A DNA stretch of 64,000 nt from JAEKNW01 sp963678375 (GTDB lineage: Bacteria > Cloacimonadota > Cloacimonadia > Cloacimonadales > JAFGVF01), in the NCBI GenBank assembly GCA_963678375.2, contig OY782831.1, forward strand, positions 1,178,001-1,242,000, read 5' to 3'. Positions 1 through 7,765 of the stretch are shown here, in pieces. How positions within the stretch are numbered: the first letter of the stretch is position 1; the number at the start of each line of letters is the position of its first letter. The notes below the pieces were generated by a model. The model had not been told where the DNA came from, did not search any database, and saw only the letters and a program-made list of their open reading frames with translations. A program made the translations under genes and the position numbers.

Positions 1-798
1 TTGGCACTTTCAATGTTAACTTTTCAAGTAATGTTAGTTTTTATACCAGTTTATATAATAGCAATATTAATATTTAAAAAGGGATTAAAAGCTAAGATAG
101 GAAATGCCTTTTTATTAGTGGTTATTATTACTTTAACAATAACACCCTGGATAGCTAAAGTTTATAACTATTATCCTGATTTTAAAATAATAAAAACATT
201 AGGGTGTTCATTAACATATGAAAATTTAGAATATGTGAAAGTGTTGAGAAAGGCAGAAAGACAGAAATTTATTACTTCTGCTGAGAAAAGAGAAATTTAT
301 TCAAAATACTGGTTCAATATGAATACCAAAGAGCAATTCGACCGTTCATTCAATGGGTGGTATATCGTAGAAGCAAACAAATTAGATGCTAAATTAAAAT
401 CAGAATCTTTTTTTACAACAATCAAAATACAATTGAATAAGAGTTTGTCTTATTTTATCCTCAATACTTTTAAACATAACTGGAATCCATTAATATTCAA
501 AGAAGTGAAAAAAGACAAAGACTTTATCAAACTAATCCCTTTTGGAATAAGTATTATGGTAGGTTTACTATCCATTTTTGGGATTTTTTTTATAGGTTGG
601 AAGAAAAGGTTATACTTATCTATACATTTAATTTTCTATATGGGTATAATTTATACTCTTGGAGATGAGTTAAGGCGGTCATTACCTTTTTTTCCTATTA
701 TAATTTATTTAGCATTAATGGGGGGAGTGAAAATAATAAAGATAGTGAAACATAAAAGGAATGATTTAATGAGTACTGAAAGAATACCTATAAAATAG
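1..798 (+). CDS. Membrane protein, 3' part, probable GT39/ArnT-like glycosyltransferase
   Basis: The frame is open from the first base, so the 5' end probably lies outside the window and the true start is not visible. About 265 codons are present. Hydrophobic segments lie near residues 10-26, 36-52, 180-200, 205-222 and 228-246, with a soluble stretch of about 120 residues between the second and third. The TPWI at the end of the second segment and the late ELRRSLPFFP stretch resemble the C-terminal half of lipid-linked-sugar glycosyltransferases of the PMT/ArnT type. That assignment rests on topology and two short motifs. Its position at the head of a polysaccharide locus fits. It could instead be another multi-pass polysaccharide protein. 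Confidence 0.5.
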   Translation: MALSMLTFQVMLVFIPVYIIAILIFKKGLKAKIGNAFLLVVIITLTITPWIAKVYNYYPDFKIIKTLGCSLTYENLEYVKVLRKAERQKFITSAEKREIYSKYWFNMNTKEQFDRSFNGWYIVEANKLDAKLKSESFFTTIKIQLNKSLSYFILNTFKHNWNPLIFKEVKKDKDFIKLIPFGISIMVGLLSIFGIFFIGWKKRLYLSIHLIFYMGIIYTLGDELRRSLPFFPIIIYLALMGGVKIIKIVKHKRNDLMSTERIPIK

Positions 799-893
799 AA
801 ATCTGAATTTCAAATACTATTTAAAATATAGCTTGCTTATATTGGTAGTATTGAAATAAAAAAATAGTATAAATTACTAAAAAGGAAGTAGTA

Positions 894-1595
894 ATGAAAG
901 CAGTTATATTAGCAGGTGGTCTTGGTACAAGGTTAAAACCATTTACAGAAATAATACCAAAACCTCTGTTGCCTATTGGAGAAAAATCAGTTTTAGAGAT
1001 TCAAATAGAAGCCTTAAAAAAGCATGGTTTTGATGAAATTTATTTAGCAACAAATTATAAATCCGATTATATTGAAAATTTCTTTGGAGATGGTTCTAAG
1101 TTTGGAGTTAAACTTACTATTAGCAAGGAAACAAAAAAATTAGGAACTGTTGGTCCGCTTACACTTCTTAAAGAACAACTAACAGAGCCATTTCTTATGA
1201 TGAATGGGGATATTTTAACCCAATTAGATTATAAGAAAATGTACGATTTTGCCGTGTCTAAAGGAACTAACCTAACCGTTGGAATTAAAGAGATAGTAAC
1301 TCCATTCCAATTTGGGAACATATTTTATGATGGTGATTATGTTACAGGTATAGAAGAGAAACCTAATATTAGAACTAAGATATTAGCAGGAATATATATA
1401 TTTAAGCCTGAGATATTTAATTTGATACCAGAAGATACATATTTTGGAATGGATACATTGATTGAGAAGATGTTAGAGAATGAAGCTAAAATTGCTAAAT
1501 ATGAAATTAAAGAATACTGGTTAGATATAGGCCAGGTTTCAGATTACCAAAAAGCACAAGAAGTATATAAAACTCATTTCTGTGAGGAAGAATAA
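894..1595 (+). CDS. Sugar-phosphate nucleotidyltransferase
   Basis: A 233-residue protein that should activate a sugar-1-phosphate with an NTP to give an NDP-sugar and pyrophosphate. It carries the N-terminal signature LAGGLGTRLKPFTEIIPKP (residues 6-24), the metal-binding MMNGD motif near residue 104 and EKPN near residue 155, all typical of RmlA/GCD1-like transferases. It lacks the CBS or acyltransferase domains of larger relatives. The ATG is preceded by AAGGAAG at a good distance. The next gene, LegB, starts directly after the stop, so it probably supplies that pathway. The nucleotide and sugar cannot be read from the sequence. In some legionaminic-type pathways this step is a GlcN-1-P guanylyltransferase. 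Confidence 0.85.
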   Translation: MKAVILAGGLGTRLKPFTEIIPKPLLPIGEKSVLEIQIEALKKHGFDEIYLATNYKSDYIENFFGDGSKFGVKLTISKETKKLGTVGPLTLLKEQLTEPFLMMNGDILTQLDYKKMYDFAVSKGTNLTVGIKEIVTPFQFGNIFYDGDYVTGIEEKPNIRTKILAGIYIFKPEIFNLIPEDTYFGMDTLIEKMLENEAKIAKYEIKEYWLDIGQVSDYQKAQEVYKTHFCEEE

Positions 1596-2582
1596 ATGAC
1601 AAAAGTATTAGTAACAGGAGCTGATGGATTTATTGGATCCCATTTAACTGAAGCTTTAGTAAAAGCTGGCTACAAAGTAAAAGCATTTGTATATTATAAT
1701 TCATTTAATCGCTGGGGGTGGTTAGATTCACTCCCAAAGGAAATATTAGACAAAATTGAAATTTTTTCGGGAGATATTAGAGATCCAAATGGGGTTCGAA
1801 TAGCTATGGATGGCATTGACACTGTTTTTCATTTAGCAGCTCTGATCGCTATTCCTTTTAGTTATCATTCACCTGATAGTTATGTTGATACCAATGTTAA
1901 AGGAACTCTTAATGTTTTGCAAGCTGCAAGATTGCTAGAAACTAAAAGAGTGTTGGTTACTTCAACTTCTGAAGTATATGGTACAGCTCAATTTGTGCCA
2001 ATAACAGAATTACATCCATATCAAGGACAATCACCTTATTCTGCAAGTAAAATTGGGGCTGATAGAATGGCTGAGTCTTTTTATAGGTCATTTGATTTAC
2101 CTGTAACGATTGTTAGACCTTTCAATACTTTTGGTCCAAGACAGTCAGCAAGAGCCGTAATACCTACAATTATTACTCAGTTGCTAAGTGGCTTTGAAGA
2201 GATAAAGCTTGGAGATTTAACTCCAACTAGAGACTTTGTCTATGCTAAAGATACCGCTAAAGGTTTTATTGAGATTGCTAAATCTGATAAAACTATAGGC
2301 GAAGAGATAAATATTGCTACCCAATCAGAAGTCACTATAGGGCAATTAGCTCAGGAAATGATAGATCAAATTAACCCTAAAGCTAAGATCGTTTGTGACC
2401 AACAAAGGATACGACCTGAAAAGAGTGAGGTTAATAGACTTTTTGGTTCGAATGAAAAAATTAAAAGATTAACTGACTGGTCTCCTAGATATACTCTTGC
2501 AGAAGGGATAAAAGAGACTATTGAGTGGTTTAAGGATAAAGAGAACTTGAGGCAGTATAAGCCTGGGATTTATAATTTATAA
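1596..2582 (+). CDS. legB: LegB-type NDP-GlcNAc 4,6-dehydratase
   Basis: An extended short-chain dehydrogenase of 328 residues. The NAD-binding GADGFIGSH lies at residues 8-16 and the catalytic YSASK has Tyr148 and Lys152. TSTSEVYGTA and the RPFNTFGPRQS substrate-site signature are those of LegB-like NAD-dependent 4,6-dehydratases. The enzyme makes the 4-keto-6-deoxy intermediate used by the aminotransferase LegC, encoded two genes downstream. It starts at the base after the nucleotidyltransferase stop. The Arg-Pro-Glu-Lys-Ser-Glu-Val-Asn stretch near residue 270 supports the subfamily. Whether the substrate is UDP- or GDP-linked is not visible. Confidence 0.87.
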   Translation: MTKVLVTGADGFIGSHLTEALVKAGYKVKAFVYYNSFNRWGWLDSLPKEILDKIEIFSGDIRDPNGVRIAMDGIDTVFHLAALIAIPFSYHSPDSYVDTNVKGTLNVLQAARLLETKRVLVTSTSEVYGTAQFVPITELHPYQGQSPYSASKIGADRMAESFYRSFDLPVTIVRPFNTFGPRQSARAVIPTIITQLLSGFEEIKLGDLTPTRDFVYAKDTAKGFIEIAKSDKTIGEEINIATQSEVTIGQLAQEMIDQINPKAKIVCDQQRIRPEKSEVNRLFGSNEKIKRLTDWSPRYTLAEGIKETIEWFKDKENLRQYKPGIYNL

Positions 2583-2584
2583 TA

Positions 2585-2622
2585 GTTTAACACAAAAACA
2601 CAAAACTTTTAACACGAAAACA
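2585..2622. repeat. Left arm of inverted repeat flanking GxxExxY gene 1
   Basis: An A-rich stretch built on the words 'taacacaaaaacacaaaa' and 'taacacgaaaacac'. It is the approximate reverse complement of the T-rich stretch after the GxxExxY gene at 3090-3124 (shared core 'tgtgcttttgtgtta'). Confidence 0.6.
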
Positions 2623-2685
2623 CTAAAAAGATAATTAAATAAATAGATAAATGAATAAAAAGCATAGATGGTTAAGAGGTTAGTT

Positions 2686-3084
2686 ATGGTTGTTGTTGAT
2701 CAAGAAAAGATGGATTATCTTAATGAGTTAAGTAAAAAGATAGTTAATTGTATTTATAATGTTCATAAAGAGTTAGGTCCAGGTTTATTAGAAAGAGCAT
2801 ATCAAATGAGCTTGTGTAGAGAGCTGGATTTATGTAATCTTTCGTATAAAAGTGAAGTTATGATACCGCTAATCTATAAAGGTCAGAATATTGAATCAGG
2901 ATATAGATTAGATATTATTGTTGAAGATGAAATAATAATCGAATTAAAAGCTGTTGATGATATGAAGCCTGTGTTTGGGTCACAACTTTTAACCTACCTT
3001 AGATTGAGTAGGAAGAAACTTGGTTTATTAGTTAATTTCAATGTCAATAATATCGGTAATGGAATAAAAAGAGTTATAAATTAA
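2686..3084 (+). CDS. GxxExxY protein, PD-(D/E)XK nuclease-like (copy 1)
   Basis: About 132 residues, carrying the family signature GLLERAY (G-x-x-E-x-x-Y) and a PD-(D/E)XK-like core in which an Asp (RLDIIV) is followed by a strand and ELK. This matches the PDDEXK_3/GxxExxY family, whose biological role is not established. The ATG at 2686 is chosen because AGAGG lies 6 nt upstream; ATG codons at 2668 and 2710 are alternatives. It sits between legB and legC with no metabolic link to them. It is bracketed by inverted A/T-rich repeats, as expected for an inserted element. The sequence predicts a nuclease fold but does not show activity. Confidence 0.8.
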   Translation: MVVVDQEKMDYLNELSKKIVNCIYNVHKELGPGLLERAYQMSLCRELDLCNLSYKSEVMIPLIYKGQNIESGYRLDIIVEDEIIIELKAVDDMKPVFGSQLLTYLRLSRKKLGLLVNFNVNNIGNGIKRVIN

Positions 3085-3089
3085 TTTTG

Positions 3090-3124
3090 TTTTTTTGTGA
3101 ATTTTTTGTGCTTTTGTGTTAGAT
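3090..3124. repeat. Right arm of inverted repeat flanking GxxExxY gene 1
   Basis: The T-rich sequence containing 'ttttgtgaattttttgtgc' followed by 'ttttgtgttaga' is the approximate reverse complement of the stretch upstream of the gene (2585-2622). Confidence 0.6.
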
Positions 3125-3137
3125 AAAAAGGAAAATT

Positions 3138-4307
3138 ATGAATAAATACCAAGAAGTTATAGACTTTATCCGTTCGATTTACGGAACAAACGATTTCATC
3201 CCTCTCCATGAACCTCGCTTTTGGGGTAATGAAAAGAAATACTTGGAAGAGTGTATTGATTCTACCTTTGTCTCTTCAGTAGGGAAATTTGTTGATAGGA
3301 TTGAATTAGATATTGCAAAATATACTGGATCAAAGAGAGCTGTAGCTGTGGTAAATGGTACAGCAGCTTTACACATTGCTCTAATACTAGTGGGGGTAAA
3401 AGCAGATACTGAGGTTATTACTCAACCACTTACGTTTATTGCTACAGCTAATGCAATTTCATACTGTGGGGCTAAACCTTTATTTTTAGATGTTGATAGA
3501 GATACTATGGGATTATCTCCCCGTGCATTAAATACATTTTTAGAAAATGAAACTATATGGGATAGCTCATCTAATAAGCGAATCAACAAATCAACCAATA
3601 AACAAATTACTGCTTGCGTTCCCATGCATACCTTTGGACATGCTTGCAAAATAGATGAGATTGTCGAAATTTGTAATGAATATGGTATTCCTGTCGTGGA
3701 AGATTCTGCTGAATCTATTGGAAGCTATTATAAAGGAAAACACACTGGTACTTTTGGTAAGCTTGGTGTCTTAAGCTTTAATGGAAATAAGACTATCACC
3801 TCTGGTGGTGGCGGAATGATTATAACTGATGATGAAGATTTGGCTAAGCTCGCTAAACATCTAACAACAACTGCTAAGATTCCTCATAAATGGGAGTATA
3901 AACATGATATGATAGGTTATAACTATCGGTTGCCAAATATTAATGCAGCTCTTGCTTGTGCTCAATTAGAGCAATTAGATAGCTTTATTGAAAAGAAAAG
4001 GGTTTTAGCTCAGAGATATAAAGATTTTTTCTCAAATCAACAAATCAACAAATCAACAAATCAACTAGAATTTTTTACGGAACCAAAAAATTCTCTATCA
4101 AACTATTGGTTAAATGCTGTGATTTTAGAAAATAGAGAAGAGAGAGATTTATTCTTGAAAGAATCAAATGAAAGTGGTGTTATGACAAGACCAATTTGGA
4201 CGTTGATGAATAAACTTGAAATATTTAAAGAGTGTTATTGCGGCCGCTTAGAGAACGCATGGTGGTTGGAAGATAGGGTTGTGAATGTCCCTAGTGGAGT
4301 AAAATGA
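3138..4307 (+). CDS. legC: LegC-type PLP-dependent aminotransferase
   Basis: A 389-residue DegT/DnrJ/EryC1 family enzyme that transfers an amino group from glutamate to the 4-keto sugar made by LegB. The PLP lysine is Lys218 in SFNGNKTITSGGGG. VVNGTAALH (residues 71-79) and CVPMHTFGH (160-168) are typical of LegC. The protein is complete to its C-terminus. It ends with an ATGA overlap into the next gene, implying translational coupling. Two Asn/Lys/Ser/Thr-rich segments, near residues 144-157 and 299-309, are encoded by degenerate 'aatcaacaaatcaac' repeats. The second falls between conserved blocks and looks like an in-frame insertion. Confidence 0.87.
   Translation: MNKYQEVIDFIRSIYGTNDFIPLHEPRFWGNEKKYLEECIDSTFVSSVGKFVDRIELDIAKYTGSKRAVAVVNGTAALHIALILVGVKADTEVITQPLTFIATANAISYCGAKPLFLDVDRDTMGLSPRALNTFLENETIWDSSSNKRINKSTNKQITACVPMHTFGHACKIDEIVEICNEYGIPVVEDSAESIGSYYKGKHTGTFGKLGVLSFNGNKTITSGGGGMIITDDEDLAKLAKHLTTTAKIPHKWEYKHDMIGYNYRLPNINAALACAQLEQLDSFIEKKRVLAQRYKDFFSNQQINKSTNQLEFFTEPKNSLSNYWLNAVILENREERDLFLKESNESGVMTRPIWTLMNKLEIFKECYCGRLENAWWLEDRVVNVPSGVK
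3574..3608 (+). repeat. 'atcaacaaatcaac' repeat inside legC, copy 1
   Basis: Degenerate units of 'aatcaacaaatcaacc' and 'aataaacaaatt' are translated as KRINKSTNKQIT within LegC. This block lies where LegC proteins naturally have a variable Asn/Lys-rich loop, so its status as an insert is less certain than that of copy 2. Confidence 0.5.
4032..4066 (+). repeat. 'atcaacaaatcaac' repeat inside legC, copy 2
   Basis: A nearly perfect 8-mer repeat, 'caaatcaa' repeated about four times, is translated as NQQINKSTNQ. It lies between the helix ending RYKDFF and the conserved block EFFTEPK. The reading frame stays open through it. Confidence 0.7.
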
Positions 4308-5125
4308 AATATAATTTAGTAAAATACAATAACAACTTAATCTTAGATGAGAGTTTAGGATGTAACATTTTTGCAGGAAATAAATTCAGAAAAATCAGGT
4401 CTATAATGCAAAATCGGTCCGAAAAAGGTATTATTTCATTAGGTAGCCCATATTCAAATCATGCCTTAGCTTGTTCCTATTATGGTATAAAAAATAACAT
4501 ACCTGTAGTAATATTGATAATTGGTAACGGCCAACATGATAGAATGTTTCCAAACATAAATTTATCAAGAAGACTAGGAGCTGAGATACTTTATATTGAT
4601 AAAGAAAAAGCATATAATCAGATACATAAATATAAAATTATGTATTCTAATTATTTTTGGATTCCGGGAGGTGGGCACCTAGAAGAGTCTACAATTGAGT
4701 ATATTGAACTATTAAGGGCTTTACATAATTCAAGTAATATATTTACTAAGATTTCCAAAATAATTTTACCTTTTGGAACAGGAACAACTGCCTATGGTTT
4801 TGCAAAGTTTTGTCATGAAATTAATTGTAATGTAACAGTTATAGGGATATCTATTTCTCGATCAAAAGAACTGTGTATAAATTCTGTTTTAGATTTTAGT
4901 GATGGCAAATATGTTCTGGAAAAAATTTTTATTGATGATAGATTTGCTGGTAAATATGGGAATATTATTCCAGGGGATAGTGTTTTAATTAAAAATTTTT
5001 TTCAAAAAACTGGTATTTTAGTCGATCCAATCTACAATGTTAGATTGTTGAGATACATAGAAGATGAAAATATTGAAAACTCTTTAATTGTTAACACAGG
5101 AGGAATTACCAATGTGTGCCTCTAA
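4304..5125 (+). CDS. PLP-dependent enzyme, D-cysteine desulfhydrase/ACC deaminase-like
   Basis: A 273-residue fold-type II PLP protein. Lys27 in AGNKFRK is the expected Schiff-base lysine. LGSPYSNHALA (residues 46-56) matches the GxxxSNHxRx block of D-cysteine desulfhydrase and ACC deaminase. GTGTTAYG near residue 157 is the phosphate-binding loop, and the C-terminal NTGG aligns with their HTGG. It is about 50 residues shorter than typical family members at the N-terminus. It overlaps the legC stop by ATGA and the next acetyltransferase gene by 14 nt. Within a glycan locus it may handle a D-amino acid or amino-acid substituent; that role is inference. Confidence 0.72.
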   Translation: MKYNLVKYNNNLILDESLGCNIFAGNKFRKIRSIMQNRSEKGIISLGSPYSNHALACSYYGIKNNIPVVILIIGNGQHDRMFPNINLSRRLGAEILYIDKEKAYNQIHKYKIMYSNYFWIPGGGHLEESTIEYIELLRALHNSSNIFTKISKIILPFGTGTTAYGFAKFCHEINCNVTVIGISISRSKELCINSVLDFSDGKYVLEKIFIDDRFAGKYGNIIPGDSVLIKNFFQKTGILVDPIYNVRLLRYIEDENIENSLIVNTGGITNVCL

Positions 5126-5609
5126 TAGAGATAGTGAAAAGTACAAAATAAAAAAAATTTACAATTTAGAAAAAATTATTATGACACTAGAAAAAAATGA
5201 TGATGATTTTAACCCTCCCTTGTCGAAGAGAGGATTATTAGAAAATTATGCAAAAAAATGGGTTAATGAAGGGGTAGTATTAGAGATTTCCTATAAATCT
5301 AATTTTGCAGGGATCGCTGTATTTTATTGTAATCCTGAGTCATATAAATATAGCTTTTTAACCTTTATAGCTATTAATAGAAATTATAGAGGAAAAGGAT
5401 TGTCTGTCTTATTAATGGAGTCTGTCATTGATTATTGCAAGGGTAAAGGAAGTTTGGGGTTAGAAACACAAACTTCTGAAGAAAATTCAAAATCATTACA
5501 TTTGTATACTCGCTTAGGTTTTAAAGAGTTTGGTAGGATAGATAATCGAGAAAATGGTATAAAATCAATACAATTAAGGTTAATATTTAATGAATTTACT
5601 GCTAACTAA
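5112..5609 (+). CDS. GNAT-family N-acetyltransferase
   Basis: A 165-residue acetyltransferase. The acetyl-CoA loop is RNYRGKGLSVLLME (R/Q-x-x-G-x-G/A type), preceded by a strand FLTFIAI. The later SLHLYTRLGFKEFG is the C-terminal signature of GNAT proteins. A perfect AGGAGG at 5098-5103, inside the end of the preceding gene, fixes the ATG at 5112; an upstream TTG at 5088 lies before this site and is unlikely. The gene overlaps its neighbours on both sides. It may acetylate the amino sugar made by LegB/LegC or an attached amino acid. The substrate is not visible. Confidence 0.8.
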   Translation: MCASNRDSEKYKIKKIYNLEKIIMTLEKNDDDFNPPLSKRGLLENYAKKWVNEGVVLEISYKSNFAGIAVFYCNPESYKYSFLTFIAINRNYRGKGLSVLLMESVIDYCKGKGSLGLETQTSEENSKSLHLYTRLGFKEFGRIDNRENGIKSIQLRLIFNEFTAN

Positions 5610-6527
5610 TATAGGAAGAAGAACATATTTTATAGATTTTTTGTTAGAGATTAATGAAGAATATAATTTACAGATATATCTAACTGATACTAGTCAGAAT
5701 ACGGCTGGATTTTGGGTCTCTGATAAAGTGAATAGATTAATAACAACTAGAGTATCAGGGAATGAAGATTTATATTTAGAAGATTTACTCACTATTTGTA
5801 AAGAAAATAATATTGATATAATTATCCCATTAATGGATTTTGAAATCCCTCTGTTAGCTAAAAACAAAGACCGATTCTTGGAAGTTGGTACAACTATTAT
5901 CATCTCTGATTATAATTTAGTTAATGTTCTTTTAGATAAAAAAGAGACAGCTATTTTATGTAATAAGTGTGGGCTAAATTATCCTAAGATTTATAACTCT
6001 AAAGCTGAGATGAATTTTCCACTAATAAAAAAATTGAAATTAGGAAGCGGTAGTGTAGGATTAGAGGTTATTAATAGTAGTTCAGCTCTAAATACTAAAG
6101 ACCAAAGTTTTATCTTTCAAGAATTCATCAAAGGGGATGAGTATAATGTTGATGTTTTTAATAACTTGAATGGTGAATATGTAACGCATGTTGTAAAAAA
6201 AAAGATAGAGATGAGGGCTGGGGAAACTGATAAGGCGGAAATAGTTGATGGCGTTTTTTTTGATAAATTTGCAAAAAAATTAAGTAAATTTTTTAAACAC
6301 ATCGGAAACATGGATATTGATTTTATAATTGATAGTAGTAATAAGATTTGGTTCATTGATTTTAATCCAAGATTTGGGGGTGGGTACCCTTTACGCACGA
6401 GTCTGGTTGCAATTTTTTGAAGTATTTAATTGATGATTATTTAGGAAAAGCTAATTATAAAATCGGTAATCCTGATAAAGGTATATATATGAAAGGGATA
6501 ACTATTTTAAAGAGAGATGAAGTGTGA
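5590..6527 (+). CDS. ATP-grasp ligase, split by a -1 frameshift at 6387-6393
   Basis: A CarB/PylC-like ATP-grasp protein. Zero frame runs 5590-6420 and gives LLLTNIGRRTYFIDFL at the N-terminus, QEFIKGDEYNVDV in the middle and FIDFNPRFGGGYP near the end. It then reads a non-homologous tail of nine residues before TGA. Shifting to the -1 frame at 6387-6393 continues with FTHESGCNFLKYLIDDYLGK, the ending expected for this family. That frame stops at 6525-6527, overlapping the next gene's GTG as GTGA. The restored protein is about 312 residues. The shift could be programmed slippage on CCCTTTA, a one-base T deletion, or an assembly error. It probably ligates an amino acid to a sugar or amine. Confidence 0.75.
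6387..6393 (+). promoter_or_regulatory. Possible -1 ribosomal slippery heptamer in the ATP-grasp gene
   Basis: C CCT TTA in the zero frame has the X-XXY-YYZ form of a -1 slip site. It lies exactly where the protein's homology changes frame. A G-rich, Shine-Dalgarno-like run (GGGGGTGGG, 6376-6384) lies just upstream, although conserved glycines also require it. No strong downstream stem is obvious. Confidence 0.35.
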
Positions 6528-7765
6528 AAATAGCAATAATTTGTCATTTTTCAAATTCAGAAGTGCAAAAGTTAGTGAAACCTAGAAGAGAAATTAATGA
6601 GTTTGCACCCTGGGTGACGAATTATATTAATGAGTTATATAAATATCCTGAACATCAGATATTCATTATATCACCATATCCATGGCTTACTAAGGATAGA
6701 TCATTTAAAAATAAGAATATTACCTTCTTATTTTTTAGAACAGGGATACCTTTCATTGGAAGACCATGGCCAAGCTTTATAGATTTAGATGCTTTAGTAG
6801 AGTACCTGTTTAATCGAAGAAAAATCGGTAAAATGATAAAAAGAATCAAACCTGATGTTATAAACCTAGTCGGTGCAGAAAATGCATATTATTCATCAAG
6901 TATATTACAGTTTAGAAAAAAGATACCTGTTTTGATAACTATTCAAGGCTTTATTGGAAGAAGTACTAGAATAAGTCGCGGTAAAAAGTTAAAACACAGA
7001 GTTGAAATAGAAAATAAGATTATTACTAAATTTAATAATTTTAATTTGAGAACAGAAGAAATGACTGATTATGTTAAAAAAATTAGGAAAGAAAATCGTT
7101 CTTCTTGTGATATAAATATCTATAATTATATGTTTCCTCGTGATTTGCAGGTTTTTAATGTTGAAGATGTTTCAAAAAATCATGATTTTGTTTTCTTTGC
7201 AAAAATCACTAAAGATAAAGGAATATATGATTTTTTGGAAAGTATAAAGAGTATTAAAAATCAGAAAAATAATGTATTAGCGATTATTATAGGAAGCAGT
7301 GGGAAAGGTATGAAACAATATATAGATAATTATCTGAAAAACAATGGATTAAATGATAATATAAAACTATGGGGATTTATTAAAACACAAGAAGAGCTTT
7401 TTAGAACAATTAAAACAGCAAGGATCTCTGTATTACCTACATATAATGATTTAATTCCTGGTACCATAATTGAGAGTATGTTTTTAAAACTCCCTGTAGT
7501 AACATATGAAACAGGAAGTATTCCTGAAGTAAATAAAGATAGGAAAAATATTATTATTTGTAAGCAGGGTAATAAGGATGAATTAACTCAGGAAATGTTA
7601 AAATTATTAAATGATGAGAAGCTGCAAAAAGAATTAGCAAACAATGGTTATGAATGGGTTACTTCACGATATGATAATGATAAAGCAATGAAAGGATATT
7701 TTGAAGCTTTAAGAAAAATCAAAAAAGATTTTAATAAAAGGAACTCAGTTGATAAAAAAAATTAA
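6524..7765 (+). CDS. GT4-family glycosyltransferase
   Basis: A 413-residue GT-B fold glycosyltransferase. The C-terminal domain begins near residue 220 with HDFVFFAKITKDKGIYDFL, the usual start of the donor-binding half. It continues through IKLWGFIKTQEELF and PGTIIESMFLKLPVVTYETG, where the family binds the nucleotide sugar. It has no signal peptide or membrane segment, so it should work on the cytoplasmic face. The GTG start overlaps the restored stop of the ATP-grasp gene (GTGA), and its own end overlaps the flippase gene by 17 nt. Donor and acceptor are unknown. Confidence 0.85.
   Translation: MKIAIICHFSNSEVQKLVKPRREINEFAPWVTNYINELYKYPEHQIFIISPYPWLTKDRSFKNKNITFLFFRTGIPFIGRPWPSFIDLDALVEYLFNRRKIGKMIKRIKPDVINLVGAENAYYSSSILQFRKKIPVLITIQGFIGRSTRISRGKKLKHRVEIENKIITKFNNFNLRTEEMTDYVKKIRKENRSSCDINIYNYMFPRDLQVFNVEDVSKNHDFVFFAKITKDKGIYDFLESIKSIKNQKNNVLAIIIGSSGKGMKQYIDNYLKNNGLNDNIKLWGFIKTQEELFRTIKTARISVLPTYNDLIPGTIIESMFLKLPVVTYETGSIPEVNKDRKNIIICKQGNKDELTQEMLKLLNDEKLQKELANNGYEWVTSRYDNDKAMKGYFEALRKIKKDFNKRNSVDKKN

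Noticed and set aside
3574..4066. CRISPR-like array in legC
   Set aside because: Units are 8-bp, contiguous and inside a coding frame, with no spacers.
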